Shown here piece by piece: positions 24,342 through 33,981 of a DNA stretch of 64,000 nucleotides. This DNA is from Bacteroidales bacterium (GTDB lineage: Bacteria > Bacteroidota > Bacteroidia > Bacteroidales > Muribaculaceae), in contig SFFL01000003.1 in NCBI GenBank assembly GCA_004557825.1, positions 1 to 64,000 on the forward strand, in the 5' to 3' direction. Position 1 is the first letter of the stretch. The number at the start of each line of letters is the position of its first letter. The position numbers and the translations under genes are program-made. The notes beneath the pieces were generated by a model. That model saw only the letters and a program-made list of their open reading frames with translations, was not told the DNA's origin and did no database searches.

Positions 24342-25448
24342 TCAGTGATTGATAATCTGCTCCATGCGGTCTACGATGTGCTCGTCGGCATCGGGCAGCG
24401 CCATAGCCAGAGCAGCTGCGGAGATGCGGCTGCGCAAATCTCCGTCGTTTAACAAACGCATTACCTCGCCGGATAGTTCTGTGGCGCAGTCTTTATCGAG
24501 AATCATCACGGCTGCGCCCTTCGAGGCGAGTGCCTGGGCATTTTTGCGCTGATGGTCTTCAGCCACGTTGGGCGAGGGCACCAGCACCGACGGGAGGCCG
24601 GTGAGCTGTATCTCGCTGATGGTGGATGCTCCCGCGCGGGAAACCAACAGCGATGCCGCACGGTAAACCAGGTCCATACGCGCGATGAAGGGCACCACCT
24701 GCAGGCGCTCCGGTCCCCACTTCTTGAGCAGGTCGGCGGCGAAGGCCTGGCACTCCTTATCGTAGAGTTTGCCGGTCTGCCAGAGCACCGATGCTCCGGC
24801 TTCGAGTATGTCGGAGAGCGCGAGCTTCATAGCATCGTTGATGGTGCGGGCGCCGAGGCTTCCGCCCACCACGGCCACCAGCTGGCGGTCGGGGTCGAAG
24901 CCGAGCTGCCGGCGCGCTTCGGCTGGCTCCGTGGTGCAGCTTACTATCTCGTGGCGCACGGGGTTGCCGGTGATGGTGATGCTCTCGGCGGGGAAGAAAC
25001 GCTCCATCCCTTCGTAGGCCACGCAGATGGCTTTGGCTTTCTTGGCCAGGAGTTTATTGGTGACACCGGCGTAGGAGTTCTGTTCCTGCAGCAGTGTGGG
25101 GATCCCTTTTTTCTGTGCGGCCTTCAGCATCGGGCCGGAGGCGTAGCCGCCTACGCCCACGCAGATGTCGGGGCGGAAATTGCGGAGCACCTTGCGTGCC
25201 AGACGCATACTGCGCCATAGCTTCAGCAGCACGCTGAAGTTGCGCCAGAGGCGTTTGCGGTCGAATCCGGCCACGGGCAGACCGATGATTTCATAGCCGG
25301 CAGCGGGCACGCGCTCCATTTCCATACGGCCCAGGGCGCCGACAAAGAGGATGTCGGCGTCGGCGTGACGGCGCTTTATTGCGTTAGCTATCGAGAGGGC
25401 GGGGAAGATATGTCCACCGGTGCCTCCACCAGAAATGAGAACTTTCAT
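24342..25448 (-). CDS. murG: UDP-GlcNAc:lipid I N-acetylglucosaminyltransferase
   Basis: 368 aa GT28 enzyme that converts lipid I to lipid II on the inner face of the membrane. The N-terminal loop GGGTGGHIFPALSIA, the GVGGYASGPML block, the LLQEQNSYAGVTN segment and the C-terminal donor site SRAGASTISEIQLTGLPSVLVPSPNVAEDHQ (here cited by its first motif SRAGAST and by EDHQ) are all present. The gap to ftsW is 41 bases and to murC 58. Confidence 0.96.
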   Translation of the reverse strand: MKVLISGGGTGGHIFPALSIANAIKRRHADADILFVGALGRMEMERVPAAGYEIIGLPVAGFDRKRLWRNFSVLLKLWRSMRLARKVLRNFRPDICVGVGGYASGPMLKAAQKKGIPTLLQEQNSYAGVTNKLLAKKAKAICVAYEGMERFFPAESITITGNPVRHEIVSCTTEPAEARRQLGFDPDRQLVAVVGGSLGARTINDAMKLALSDILEAGASVLWQTGKLYDKECQAFAADLLKKWGPERLQVVPFIARMDLVYRAASLLVSRAGASTISEIQLTGLPSVLVPSPNVAEDHQRKNAQALASKGAAVMILDKDCATELSGEVMRLLNDGDLRSRISAAALAMALPDADEHIVDRMEQIINH

Positions 25449-25472
25449 TTGAGGGTAGAGTTAAGAGGTACG

Positions 25473-25493
25473 AGGTCAGAGTTAAGAGGTCAG
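25473..25493. repeat. Dispersed 21-bp intergenic repeat, copy 1
   Basis: AGGTCAGAGTTAAGAGGTCA(G) lies in the murG-ftsW gap, next to a partial second copy (GGTAGAGTTAAGAGGTA). It matches 19 of 21 bases at 51922-51942. Confidence 0.5.
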
Positions 25494-26785
25494 GAGAGGG
25501 GGTTTTCGGCGGTGAGCTGAGAGGGGAGGGAGGCAATTTCGGCGTTGATTTCTTGGGTGTCGTCGTCTTTGTAGGCGGCGGTGCGGCTCACCGAGAGCAT
25601 GATGCCGAAGGCTACGGAGGTGACGAGTATCGACGAACCACCCTTGGAGATGAGCGGCAGGGGTTGCCCCGATACCGGCGCAAGCCCGGTGACGATGGCC
25701 ATATGGAACAGCGCCTGGAGCACCACCATCACGGCCATACCCAGAATCAGCAGGGCCGGGAAGGCGCTTCGGCACTTGGCGGCGATGACGCCCGCCCTCC
25801 CCAGCAGGCAGAGATAGAGCGCCAGCAGCAGGAATCCGCCGAGAAATCCCCAGTCTTCCACGATGATGGCGTAGATGTAGTCGGAGAATGCCAGGGGCAG
25901 ACGGGCTGTCTCGCGGGAGTTGCCGGGGAGCACGCCGTGCCACGAGCCGTTGGCCTGCGCCATATAGGAGTACATCTCCTGGCGGTTGGAGGCGGTGATT
26001 TTTTGCTGATATTTGGGCAGGCTGTCGCCAATACCGAGCCAGCGCTTGATGCGGCTCATCTGTGTGCCCGAACGGTCGAAGGTGGCTTTTTCGCCGGCGG
26101 CATTCATACCGGTTTCGGCAATAAGCTGCACCTCTTCGGCGCTCTGGGTGGAGTGGGAGGTTTTGTATAGCACACCGGCACCGCCGATAAGGAGGTAGGC
26201 CAGCAGCACATAACCGAGTTTTTTGAACTGTATGCCGCCAATCAGCATCATCGCGCCGGAAATCGACATCAGCAGCAGTGTGTTGGTGAGTCCTTGCGAG
26301 AAGAGCAGACCGCTGCAGAGCAGCACGAAGGCCGCGCAGTAGATCACCCCTTTGGTGGTGACGCCCTTGCGCTCCTGGTTGAAGGCCACCACATAGGCTA
26401 TGAAGAGCACCACCGCGAGCTTTAGCAGCTCGGCCGACTGCAGGCCTATGCCGAAGAAGTTCATGGAGCGGCGCGCACCGTTGATAATCTGTCCTTTAAA
26501 CAGCACATAGAAGGCAATGCACACGGCGAATATCACCACCGCAGGGGTGATGGGGATGAGCCACTTGAATTTGATGCGGCTCAGACCGATGGCAATGCCC
26601 AGGCCCATCAGTAGCATAATGCCGTGGCGGAGCACAGGCCCGAAAATGTTGGATGCCTGCACCTCGCGCGAGGAGGCGCTGTAAAGCTCCACGATGGATA
26701 TGGCGAGGAGCGCTATGTAGATAGCCCAGATATATTTGTCGGCTTTGCGGCTTTCTTCGGGCAGGGGAGTCTGAGGAGAGGTCAT
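25490..26785 (-). CDS. ftsW: Lipid II polymerase FtsW (SEDS family)
   Basis: 431 aa with about ten hydrophobic helices. SEDS glycosyltransferase that polymerises lipid II at the septum together with FtsI. The family block near the C-terminus reads GLAPVSGQPLPLISKGGSS, and the catalytic Asp region is YIYAIIVEDWGFLGG. Position between murD and murG is the conserved dcw order. Confidence 0.95.
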   Translation of the reverse strand: MTSPQTPLPEESRKADKYIWAIYIALLAISIVELYSASSREVQASNIFGPVLRHGIMLLMGLGIAIGLSRIKFKWLIPITPAVVIFAVCIAFYVLFKGQIINGARRSMNFFGIGLQSAELLKLAVVLFIAYVVAFNQERKGVTTKGVIYCAAFVLLCSGLLFSQGLTNTLLLMSISGAMMLIGGIQFKKLGYVLLAYLLIGGAGVLYKTSHSTQSAEEVQLIAETGMNAAGEKATFDRSGTQMSRIKRWLGIGDSLPKYQQKITASNRQEMYSYMAQANGSWHGVLPGNSRETARLPLAFSDYIYAIIVEDWGFLGGFLLLALYLCLLGRAGVIAAKCRSAFPALLILGMAVMVVLQALFHMAIVTGLAPVSGQPLPLISKGGSSILVTSVAFGIMLSVSRTAAYKDDDTQEINAEIASLPSQLTAENPLS

Positions 26786-26871
26786 ATTATGCAGTGATGG
26801 CGTGAGTTATGGAGATGGAGTGAATGGCGGTAGATGGGGTGGATGGCGGGATATGGCGAGAGGTGAATGTA

Positions 26872-28284
26872 TCAGGCTTTGTCGGTGGCAGGCTTGAGGG
26901 CGCGCACGGCATCCTTGAAGCGGCGGCCGCGGTCCTCGTAGCTGTGGAAGAGGTCGAACGACGCGCAGCAGGGCGACAGCAGCACGGTGTCGCCTTCCGA
27001 GCTGAGCCGGCGGCAGGCATCCACGGCGTCGGCCAGCGAGTCGGTGGAGACAATCTCGGGCACCTCTTTTGAGAAGAAGTCGAGAATCTTTTCGTTGTGC
27101 AGACCCATAGCCACGATGGCTTTCACCTTTTTCTTTACCAGCGGCAGAATCTCGGAGTAGTCGTTGCCCTTGTCCTTGCCGCCGAGAATGAGCACGGTGG
27201 ATTTGGTGGAGGGCATGGCTTCGAGAGCATACCAGCAGGAATTTACGTTGGTGGCCTTGGAGTCGTTGATCCAGCGCACACCGTCGATGTCGGCTACATA
27301 TTCCAGACGGTGCTCCACACCCTCGAAGTCGCTGAGTGCCTTGCGGATATCCTCCTTGCGGATGTCGAGCAGGCAAGCGCTCAGGCCGGCGGCCATAGAG
27401 TTGAAGAGGTTGTGCAGACCGTGGAGCGAAAGCTCGGTTTTGGCCATTTCCATATCCTCGACCGGAGTGTCGAACACGATCATACCGTTGCGGTTGACCC
27501 AAGCGGCGGTATGCTGGTCCTGCTGTTCGGCGAAGGGATACATCTTGGCCTCGGTGCTGATTTTTTCGAGCTGCGAGGCTATCACGGGGTCGTCCTCCCA
27601 ATAGATGAAGGCATCCTGGGGGGTGAGGTTGTTGAGAATGCGGAATTTAGCGTTGACATAATTCTGCATCTTGTAGTCGTAGCGGTCGAGATGGTCGGGG
27701 GTGATGTTGAGAATCACGGCTATGTTGGCGTGGAAGCGATACATATTCTCAAGCTGGAAGCTCGACAGCTCCACTACATATATGTCGTGGTCGGCCTCGG
27801 CCACCTGCCATGCCAGCGATTTGCCCACATTTCCGGCCAGCCCGACGTTGAGTCCGGCGGTGCGCAGAATGTGGTAGATGAGCATTGTGGTAGTGGTCTT
27901 GCCGTTGGAACCGGTGATGCAGACCATCCGGGCAGTGGTGTGGCGCCCTGCCAGCTCGATTTCCGAAATTACGGGGGTGCCCTTCTGGGTGAGTTTCTCT
28001 ATAAGCGGAGCCGTGGGGGGAATACCGGGCGACTTCACCACCTCGTCGGCGTTGAGGATGAGTGCTTCGGTATGGCCGCCCTGCTCGAAGGGAATATTGC
28101 GGCGGGTGAGTTCTTCGGTATATTTCGGGGCGATGTTGCCCATATCCGAAAGGAATACATCCATACCGAGCTTCTTGCCCAGGATGGCTGCTCCTACGCC
28201 GCTTTCGCCACCGCCGAGCACCACCAGGCGCTTGCCCGGAGCTTCGGAGAAGGTGTATGCGGCATTGTTTTTATTGTTTTCCAT
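26872..28284 (-). CDS. murD: UDP-N-acetylmuramoylalanine--D-glutamate ligase
   Basis: 470 aa. It adds D-Glu to UDP-MurNAc-L-Ala. The N-terminal dinucleotide-like loop is VVLGGGESGVGAA, the ATP loop is ITGSNGKTTTTML, and NITPDHLDRY, GVEHRLEYV, NDSKATN and LLSPCCASFDLFHSYEDRG complete the MurD pattern. The gap to ftsW is 86 bases and to mraY 70. Confidence 0.97.
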   Translation of the reverse strand: MENNKNNAAYTFSEAPGKRLVVLGGGESGVGAAILGKKLGMDVFLSDMGNIAPKYTEELTRRNIPFEQGGHTEALILNADEVVKSPGIPPTAPLIEKLTQKGTPVISEIELAGRHTTARMVCITGSNGKTTTTMLIYHILRTAGLNVGLAGNVGKSLAWQVAEADHDIYVVELSSFQLENMYRFHANIAVILNITPDHLDRYDYKMQNYVNAKFRILNNLTPQDAFIYWEDDPVIASQLEKISTEAKMYPFAEQQDQHTAAWVNRNGMIVFDTPVEDMEMAKTELSLHGLHNLFNSMAAGLSACLLDIRKEDIRKALSDFEGVEHRLEYVADIDGVRWINDSKATNVNSCWYALEAMPSTKSTVLILGGKDKGNDYSEILPLVKKKVKAIVAMGLHNEKILDFFSKEVPEIVSTDSLADAVDACRRLSSEGDTVLLSPCCASFDLFHSYEDRGRRFKDAVRALKPATDKA

Positions 28285-28354
28285 AATCTGTTGATGGATT
28301 GAAATTGCTGTAACGGAAATTATTGTATAATTGAGCTTCCTTGAGGCTGTGGGA

Positions 28355-29620
28355 TTATCTGATTTTCAGAGTCACGAAGGTGATTACGGCCAGGAAGATG
28401 CCTACAATCCAGAATCGTGTGACGATTTTCGATTCGGGTATGGCCGTATATGGCTTTTGCAGCAGGGCCACGATGCCGGAGTTGCCCGGTTTCTGGAAGT
28501 GGTGGTGCAGCGGGGTCATCTTGAAGATGCGCCGGCCCTCGCCGTAGCGGCGTTTGGTGTACTTGAAATAGCCCACCTGCAGCATCACCGAGAGGTCCTC
28601 CACATAGAAGATGGCGCAGAGAAGCGGCAGGAGCAGCTCCTTATGGGTGAGGATGGCCAGCACGGCTATGATGCCGCCGAGGGTGAGCGAACCGGTGTCG
28701 CCCATAAATACTTGCGCGGGGTAGGCGTTGTACCACAGGAAGCCGATGAGCGCCCCTATAAACGCCGCGCAGTAGACCGAAAGTTCCTCGCTGCCCGGTA
28801 TATACATAATATTGAGGTAGGAGGAGTAGATGACCGAGCCACCCAGGTAGGCCATAATGGCCAGAGCCACCGCTATGATGGCTGAGCACCCGGCCGCCAG
28901 GCCGTCGAGGCCGTCGGTGAGGTTGGCACCGTTGGAGGTGGCGGTGACGATGAAGATGGCCACGAGGATGAAGAGAATCCATCCGCCGGTGGCGGCGTGG
29001 TCGCCCATCCATTGGGTGAGGTAGGCGTAGTCGAAGTTGTTCTCCTTTACAAACGGGATGGTGGTGGCGGTGCTTTTGATGTTTTCGGTTTCGTAAACCA
29101 CCTGCTCCACTTCCTGCGAGCTGGCGTTGATGATTTCGTGGTTCTGGCGGATGACCATATCAGGCGAGAGCATCATAGTGATACCCACCATCAGGCCGAG
29201 GCCCACCTGGCCTACGATCTTGAACTTGCCGCTCATGCCGTCTTTGTTGTGGCGCTTGATTTTCAGATAGTCGTCGGCGAATCCGAGTGCTCCGAGCCAT
29301 ATGGTGGCTATGAGCATCAGCAGCATATACACATTGCCGAGCTTGCCTATGAGCAGGCAGGGCACCACGGTGGCTATGATGATGATGATACCGCCCATCG
29401 TGGGGGTGCCGGTTTTCTGCATCTGGCCTTCAAGATTGAGGTCGCGGATGATTTCGCCCACCTGCATCTTCTGCAGTCGGTCGATAATCTTGCGGCCGAA
29501 CACCATAGCTATGAAGAGCGAGAGCAGCAGGGCAGCTCCGGAGCGGAAGGTGATATAATCCATCAGACGCGCACCGGGAAATCCGAATTCTTCGAGCCAG
29601 CGGAACAGATAGTAAAACAT
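28355..29620 (-). CDS. mraY: Phospho-N-acetylmuramoyl-pentapeptide transferase
   Basis: 421 aa, the longer form usual in Bacteroidetes, with about ten membrane helices. It makes lipid I from UDP-MurNAc-pentapeptide and undecaprenyl phosphate. Signatures are GTPTMGG, the Mg-binding NLTDGLDGLAAG loop, VFMGDTGSLTLGG, and MTPLHHHF near the C-terminus. A purine-rich 202-base gap separates it from murE. Confidence 0.97.
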   Translation of the reverse strand: MFYYLFRWLEEFGFPGARLMDYITFRSGAALLLSLFIAMVFGRKIIDRLQKMQVGEIIRDLNLEGQMQKTGTPTMGGIIIIIATVVPCLLIGKLGNVYMLLMLIATIWLGALGFADDYLKIKRHNKDGMSGKFKIVGQVGLGLMVGITMMLSPDMVIRQNHEIINASSQEVEQVVYETENIKSTATTIPFVKENNFDYAYLTQWMGDHAATGGWILFILVAIFIVTATSNGANLTDGLDGLAAGCSAIIAVALAIMAYLGGSVIYSSYLNIMYIPGSEELSVYCAAFIGALIGFLWYNAYPAQVFMGDTGSLTLGGIIAVLAILTHKELLLPLLCAIFYVEDLSVMLQVGYFKYTKRRYGEGRRIFKMTPLHHHFQKPGNSGIVALLQKPYTAIPESKIVTRFWIVGIFLAVITFVTLKIR

Positions 29621-29822
29621 CGCTTATAATCGATTTTGATTTATTTTTTTAATGAATCGGCGGGAGGAGAGGCGAGGAGGGAAGGGAGGAGCCTGGGAAA
29701 CCTCGGGCAGGCGCCCTCGGCACAGTGCTGCTTGCTGACAGATGCGAGGAGGGGGAGCCGGGGAGAGGGCAGCACCGAGAGAGAAGGCCGTGGAAGCTGA
29801 GCCGGGGGTGGATAGCCGGGGA

Positions 29823-31277
29823 TTAGCGGGCGAAGGCGGCGCGCACTTCTTCGGCATCGTCGAAGTGGTGCTTCACACCGCGGATTTCCTGGTAATCTTC
29901 GTGCCCTTTTCCGGCGATGAGAATCACATCGCCCTTTCCGGCGCGGCTTACGGCCAGCGCGATGGCTTCGCGGCGGTCGACCACGCTGGTGGCGTTGGCG
30001 CGGAGTTCATCGGTGTCCAGGCCGGCCTCCATATCGTGAAGGATGTCGGCAGGGTTCTCGAAACGGGGATTATCGGAGGTGAGGATAAGTTCGTCGGAGA
30101 GGCGCGAGGCTTCGCGGGCCATAATGGGGCGCTTGCCCTTGTCGCGGTTGCCGCCTGCACCTACCACGGTGATAATCCGGCCGTTGTCGCCGACAACTTC
30201 GCGGATGGCGGTGAGCACGTTCACCACAGCGTCGGGGGTGTGGGCATAGTCAACGATGGCAGTGCACCCTTTGGGTGAGTGGAATGCCTGGAATCGACCG
30301 GCCACGGGCACCAGTCGGCTCATAGCCACAAGCACCTTCTCGGGGTCCCAGCCCAACGATACCGACGCGCCGTAGACGGCGGTGAGATTGTAGGCGTTGA
30401 AGCGACCGGTGAAGGCTGTCTCTACCTCTTTGCCGTTGATTTCCAGCAGGGTGCCGTCGAGATGGCTCTCGATGATTTTGCCCCGGAAGTCGGCCATAGA
30501 GCGCAGCGAATAGGTGAGCTTGCGGGCGGCGGTGTTCTGGAGCATCACCTCGCCGTTACGGTCGTCGATGTTGGTCAGGGCGAATGCTGAGGCGGGGAGA
30601 GCGTCGAAGAAACTCTTCTTGGCGTTGAGGTAGTTCTGGAATGTCTTGTGATAGTCGAGGTGGTCGCGGGTGAGGTTGGTGAAGATACCTCCGGCGAAGG
30701 TGAGCCCGGCTATGCGGTGCTGGTCGGCGGCGTGGGAGCTGACCTCCATAGCGGCATAGCTGCAGCCGGCTTCCACCATTTTGGCCAGCAGACGGTTGAT
30801 GGTGAGCGGGTCGGGGGTGGTCTGCGAGGCGTGTACGGCCTCGGTGTCGACATAGTTTACCACGGTGGAGAGCAGACCGGCTTTGTAGCCCATCAGGCGC
30901 GACATCTCGTAGATGAGTGTGGCGCTGGTGGTTTTGCCGTTGGTGCCGGTCACGCCCACCAGACGCAGCTTCGAGGAGGGGTTGCCATACCAGGTGGAGG
31001 CAAGCAGACCCAGGGCAATCGCGCTGTTTTTGACGGTGATGACGGTGGCACCTTCGGGCACTGTGGCGGGGGCTTCCTCCACCACGATGGCCGCCGGCTT
31101 CTTGTCGACGAGCGAGGGGATGAAGGTATGGCCATCGACGGTAACGCCGCGCACGGCCACAAACATCGCGCCCTCCGATACCTGACGGGAGTCGGAGGTG
31201 AGGGCGGTGATTTCTTTATCAAGCGAACCATCCACGCGGAGCGTGTCGAGATTCTCAATCAGTTGCTGGAGTTTCAC
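29823..31277 (-). CDS. murE: UDP-MurNAc-tripeptide synthetase (meso-DAP type)
   Basis: 484 aa Mur ligase adding the third stem-peptide residue. The ATP loop is GVTGTNGKTTSATLIYE. The C-terminal DNPR motif (LTSDNPRFENP), which selects meso-diaminopimelate over lysine, is present, so the wall should be of the DAP type. TTPDPL and FTNLTRDHLDYH are also typical. The gene follows ftsI by 122 bases. Confidence 0.96.
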   Translation of the reverse strand: MKLQQLIENLDTLRVDGSLDKEITALTSDSRQVSEGAMFVAVRGVTVDGHTFIPSLVDKKPAAIVVEEAPATVPEGATVITVKNSAIALGLLASTWYGNPSSKLRLVGVTGTNGKTTSATLIYEMSRLMGYKAGLLSTVVNYVDTEAVHASQTTPDPLTINRLLAKMVEAGCSYAAMEVSSHAADQHRIAGLTFAGGIFTNLTRDHLDYHKTFQNYLNAKKSFFDALPASAFALTNIDDRNGEVMLQNTAARKLTYSLRSMADFRGKIIESHLDGTLLEINGKEVETAFTGRFNAYNLTAVYGASVSLGWDPEKVLVAMSRLVPVAGRFQAFHSPKGCTAIVDYAHTPDAVVNVLTAIREVVGDNGRIITVVGAGGNRDKGKRPIMAREASRLSDELILTSDNPRFENPADILHDMEAGLDTDELRANATSVVDRREAIALAVSRAGKGDVILIAGKGHEDYQEIRGVKHHFDDAEEVRAAFAR

Positions 31278-31399
31278 TTTATAAAATCTGATTTATAAAA
31301 GATAATATTCTGATTTATAGTAGAGTGTCGATTTTAGTTTGCCCGGAAAACTTCCGGGGCAGGTGGGGCGTGGCACCGGAGCTGTCAAGGCGCCGGAGA

Positions 31400-33484
31400 T
31401 CAGGGCGCCATGGCCAGGGTGACGGTGGTGCCGCGGGCTGCCTGCGACCCTTCGGCAGGAAGCTGGCTGCGCACATACCCCGAGCCGCGCATATTCACAT
31501 TGAATCCGGCGGCCTCAAGGGCTACAACAGCTTCACGGGCACCCAAGCCGCGCACCGAGGGCACGGTGCCTTTGGGCATACGGCGCGGACGGGCCGGGTG
31601 CACTTCCTGGCGGATGCCGGTGGCCTGGCGGATGGCGCCGTGGCGCTTGGTGTCGTATGAGCCGTAGAGCATTGCGCGCCCTGTGGCCGAGGCGCCCTCG
31701 GCATAGTCGGAGGCGTTGTCGAGCATACCGCGCGAATACATCTTCAGAGCTATGTTGCGCATCACCTGACCGGAGGTGGAGGCTGCGCCGAACATATTGC
31801 GCTTGGGATAGAAGGTGAGCACCATACAGGAGTATTTCGGCGCATCGGCGGGGAAGAAGCCGCAGAAAGCCAGACGCTTGCGGGCGGTGTTGTACTGGCG
31901 TGTGGCGGGGTCGACCGAGTAGCAGGTACCTGTCTTTCCGGCCAGGGCCACTTTATCGTTCTTGAGCGAGCGGCCGGTGCCGTGAGGTCCCCACACCACC
32001 TGCTTGAGCATATACTGCATCTTGCGGGCATTGGCTTCGGAGCAGATGCGGTCGCGGATGTAGCTTACCGGAATGGCCGAGTCAATGCCCTCGCTCAGCA
32101 GCGAACCGACGAGGCGCGGACGCACGTAACGACCGTTGTTGGCGATGGCGTTGTAGATCGAGAGTGTGTAGATGGGGGGTATCTGCGATGCGTAGCCGTA
32201 GCACATGCGGGAGAGGTCGACGCGGCCGGGGTTGGGGTTGAAGTAGGGGGTGCGCTCACCGGCGATACCGGTATTCATCGGGTCGAGGAACCCGATGCCG
32301 CGCAGACGTTCCACGAACGCTTTGGGGTTCTTGTCGTAGCCACGGGTGATGATGCGGGCCATACCGATGTTGGAGGATTGCTCGATGACTTCGCGCACGC
32401 GCAGCGAGGCGTTGAAGTGCGAGTCGGTGATGGGGCGGCCTCCGGCGTAGGCCCAGCTGGCGCCGATGGGAATCATCTCCTCAAGGTTGCTCACCAGACC
32501 ATCCTCCAGGGCTATCATCATCGAGATGGGTTTCACCACCGAACCAGGCTCAAAGCCCACTACGGCATAGTTGAGGGCTTCGATATAGTCTGTGCCGGCC
32601 TTGTTGCGCTCCAGGTTGGAGATGGCTTTGATGTCGCCGGTGGCCACCTCCATCAGTATGGCGCAGCCCCAGTCGGCCGAGCAGGAGTCGAGCACACGTT
32701 CGAGCTCGTGCTCCACGATGTCCTGGAGGTTGATGTCGATGGTGGTGCGGATGGAGAAGCCGGGCTTGGCCGGTACGTCGGTCCAGTTTACGATATTCTT
32801 GGTGAGAGGAATTTTCTTGGCGATGCCGGGGGAGCCGTAGAGCAGCGAGTCGAGCGCTTTCTCCAGGCCGGAGATGCCGTGAACCTCTTTGCAGGAGGCG
32901 GTCTGACCCACACCGCCGATCGAACGGGATGCCATATCGCCGTAAGGCTTGCGGCGGCGCAGTGTCGATTCCACGGTCATACCGTTGCGGTTGGGATTGC
33001 CGATGCAGAAGAAGGGGAATGTGCGGAGAATCTGCAGGTCGGCGTAGGAGATGTTGCTGACCACCGGGAACGACCGCGCGCGCTTGTCGGGGGCGGTGTT
33101 GAGCGGTTTCTGCATATAGGCAAACCATTCGTCGCGGGTGCGGCGGGGGAAGTGCAAGGCCAGCGAATCGGCGATGGAGTCGAGGGCTACGCGGTAGCGG
33201 TTCTCCATAAATTTCTCGGCGCGGAAGTCGAGGCGCACGGTGTAGAAGCGGAGGTTCGTGGCCAGGATTGAGCCGTCGCAGGCGAGGATTTCGCCTCGCT
33301 CGGGCAGAATGGTGTCGACATGCTGCATCTCCACCATAGCTTTGCGGTTCCAGTCGTCGGCGTGGATTACCGTGGTGGAGAAGAGTTTGTATGATATGGC
33401 AATAGAAAAGCCCACTATCAGGATGGTAATCACTGAATAGCGTACGAGAATGTGACGTCGGTTATCGTTGTGAGCTGCGGCCAT
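31400..33484 (-). CDS. ftsI: Septal transpeptidase FtsI/PBP3 with PASTA domain
   Basis: 694 aa class B penicillin-binding protein. One N-terminal membrane helix (about 15-35) is followed by the pedestal domain (ILPERGEILACDGSILATN) and the transpeptidase with SxxK in EPGSVVKP, SxN in EQSSNIG and KTG in AGKTGTC. A single C-terminal PASTA domain (from about 640) begins VPSVRGLGAREAVVALEAAG. It crosslinks septal peptidoglycan with FtsW. The upstream gap to ftsL carries 31-bp tandem repeats. Confidence 0.95.
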   Translation of the reverse strand: MAAAHNDNRRHILVRYSVITILIVGFSIAISYKLFSTTVIHADDWNRKAMVEMQHVDTILPERGEILACDGSILATNLRFYTVRLDFRAEKFMENRYRVALDSIADSLALHFPRRTRDEWFAYMQKPLNTAPDKRARSFPVVSNISYADLQILRTFPFFCIGNPNRNGMTVESTLRRRKPYGDMASRSIGGVGQTASCKEVHGISGLEKALDSLLYGSPGIAKKIPLTKNIVNWTDVPAKPGFSIRTTIDINLQDIVEHELERVLDSCSADWGCAILMEVATGDIKAISNLERNKAGTDYIEALNYAVVGFEPGSVVKPISMMIALEDGLVSNLEEMIPIGASWAYAGGRPITDSHFNASLRVREVIEQSSNIGMARIITRGYDKNPKAFVERLRGIGFLDPMNTGIAGERTPYFNPNPGRVDLSRMCYGYASQIPPIYTLSIYNAIANNGRYVRPRLVGSLLSEGIDSAIPVSYIRDRICSEANARKMQYMLKQVVWGPHGTGRSLKNDKVALAGKTGTCYSVDPATRQYNTARKRLAFCGFFPADAPKYSCMVLTFYPKRNMFGAASTSGQVMRNIALKMYSRGMLDNASDYAEGASATGRAMLYGSYDTKRHGAIRQATGIRQEVHPARPRRMPKGTVPSVRGLGAREAVVALEAAGFNVNMRGSGYVRSQLPAEGSQAARGTTVTLAMAP

Positions 33485-33524
33485 ACGTTTGGAGAAAGGA
33501 GGTTATTTGTTTGTGGTGATATGG

Positions 33525-33617
33525 ATAGAGTTGCTATTTGACTTGAGTGAGGCGGATAGAGATGCTATTTGTCTTGAGGGATGCGGATAGAGATGCTATT
33601 TGTCTTGAGTGATGCGG
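33525..33617. repeat. Three 31-bp tandem repeats across the ftsL 3' end
   Basis: Copies lie at 33525-33555, 33556-33586 and 33587-33617, differing at a few positions. The third copy contains the last codons and stop of ftsL, so copies one and two are duplicated ftsL 3' end in the ftsL-ftsI gap. Confidence 0.85.
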
Positions 33618-33970
33618 AAAGGAGGGCGCTCCTGCACGGTCAGCCCCAGGCCGAGCGAGTCGACGCGGTGCTGCATCTGCGATTCGCGAATCTGGCTCAT
33701 ATAGGCCGACTTTTCGCGGATGCGCTCGGTCTTGGCCACTTCCAGGTCGTGCTGCAGGCGCTGGATGGTTTCCATCTGTGTCTGGCAGGTGTAGCGGTTG
33801 GTTATGTAAATCATCAGCATAATCACCACTCCGAGCACGGCAATCCAGTGGCGGCGGAAGAAGTCGATTGAGAGCATCCTTCCGTGCAGAGCCTTGAGCA
33901 TAAAGGAGTCGCTCCCGGCGTATGGCCGAGGGTCGATCTGTTCCTGTGGGTTGTTCTCCTGGGGTTGCAT
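33596..33970 (-). CDS. ftsL: FtsL-like division protein
   Basis: 124 aa. A polar N-terminus, one membrane helix (WIAVLGVVIMLMIYITN) and a periplasmic coiled coil (METIQRLQHDLEVAKTERIR) match FtsL of the FtsQLB complex. Primary similarity in this family is weak. The position between rsmH and ftsI (stop 111 bases from the ftsI start, rsmH 11 bases upstream) is the main support. Its 3' end is part of a tandem-repeat array. Confidence 0.82.
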   Translation of the reverse strand: MQPQENNPQEQIDPRPYAGSDSFMLKALHGRMLSIDFFRRHWIAVLGVVIMLMIYITNRYTCQTQMETIQRLQHDLEVAKTERIREKSAYMSQIRESQMQHRVDSLGLGLTVQERPPFRITQDK

Positions 33971-33981
33971 AGCGGATGAAA

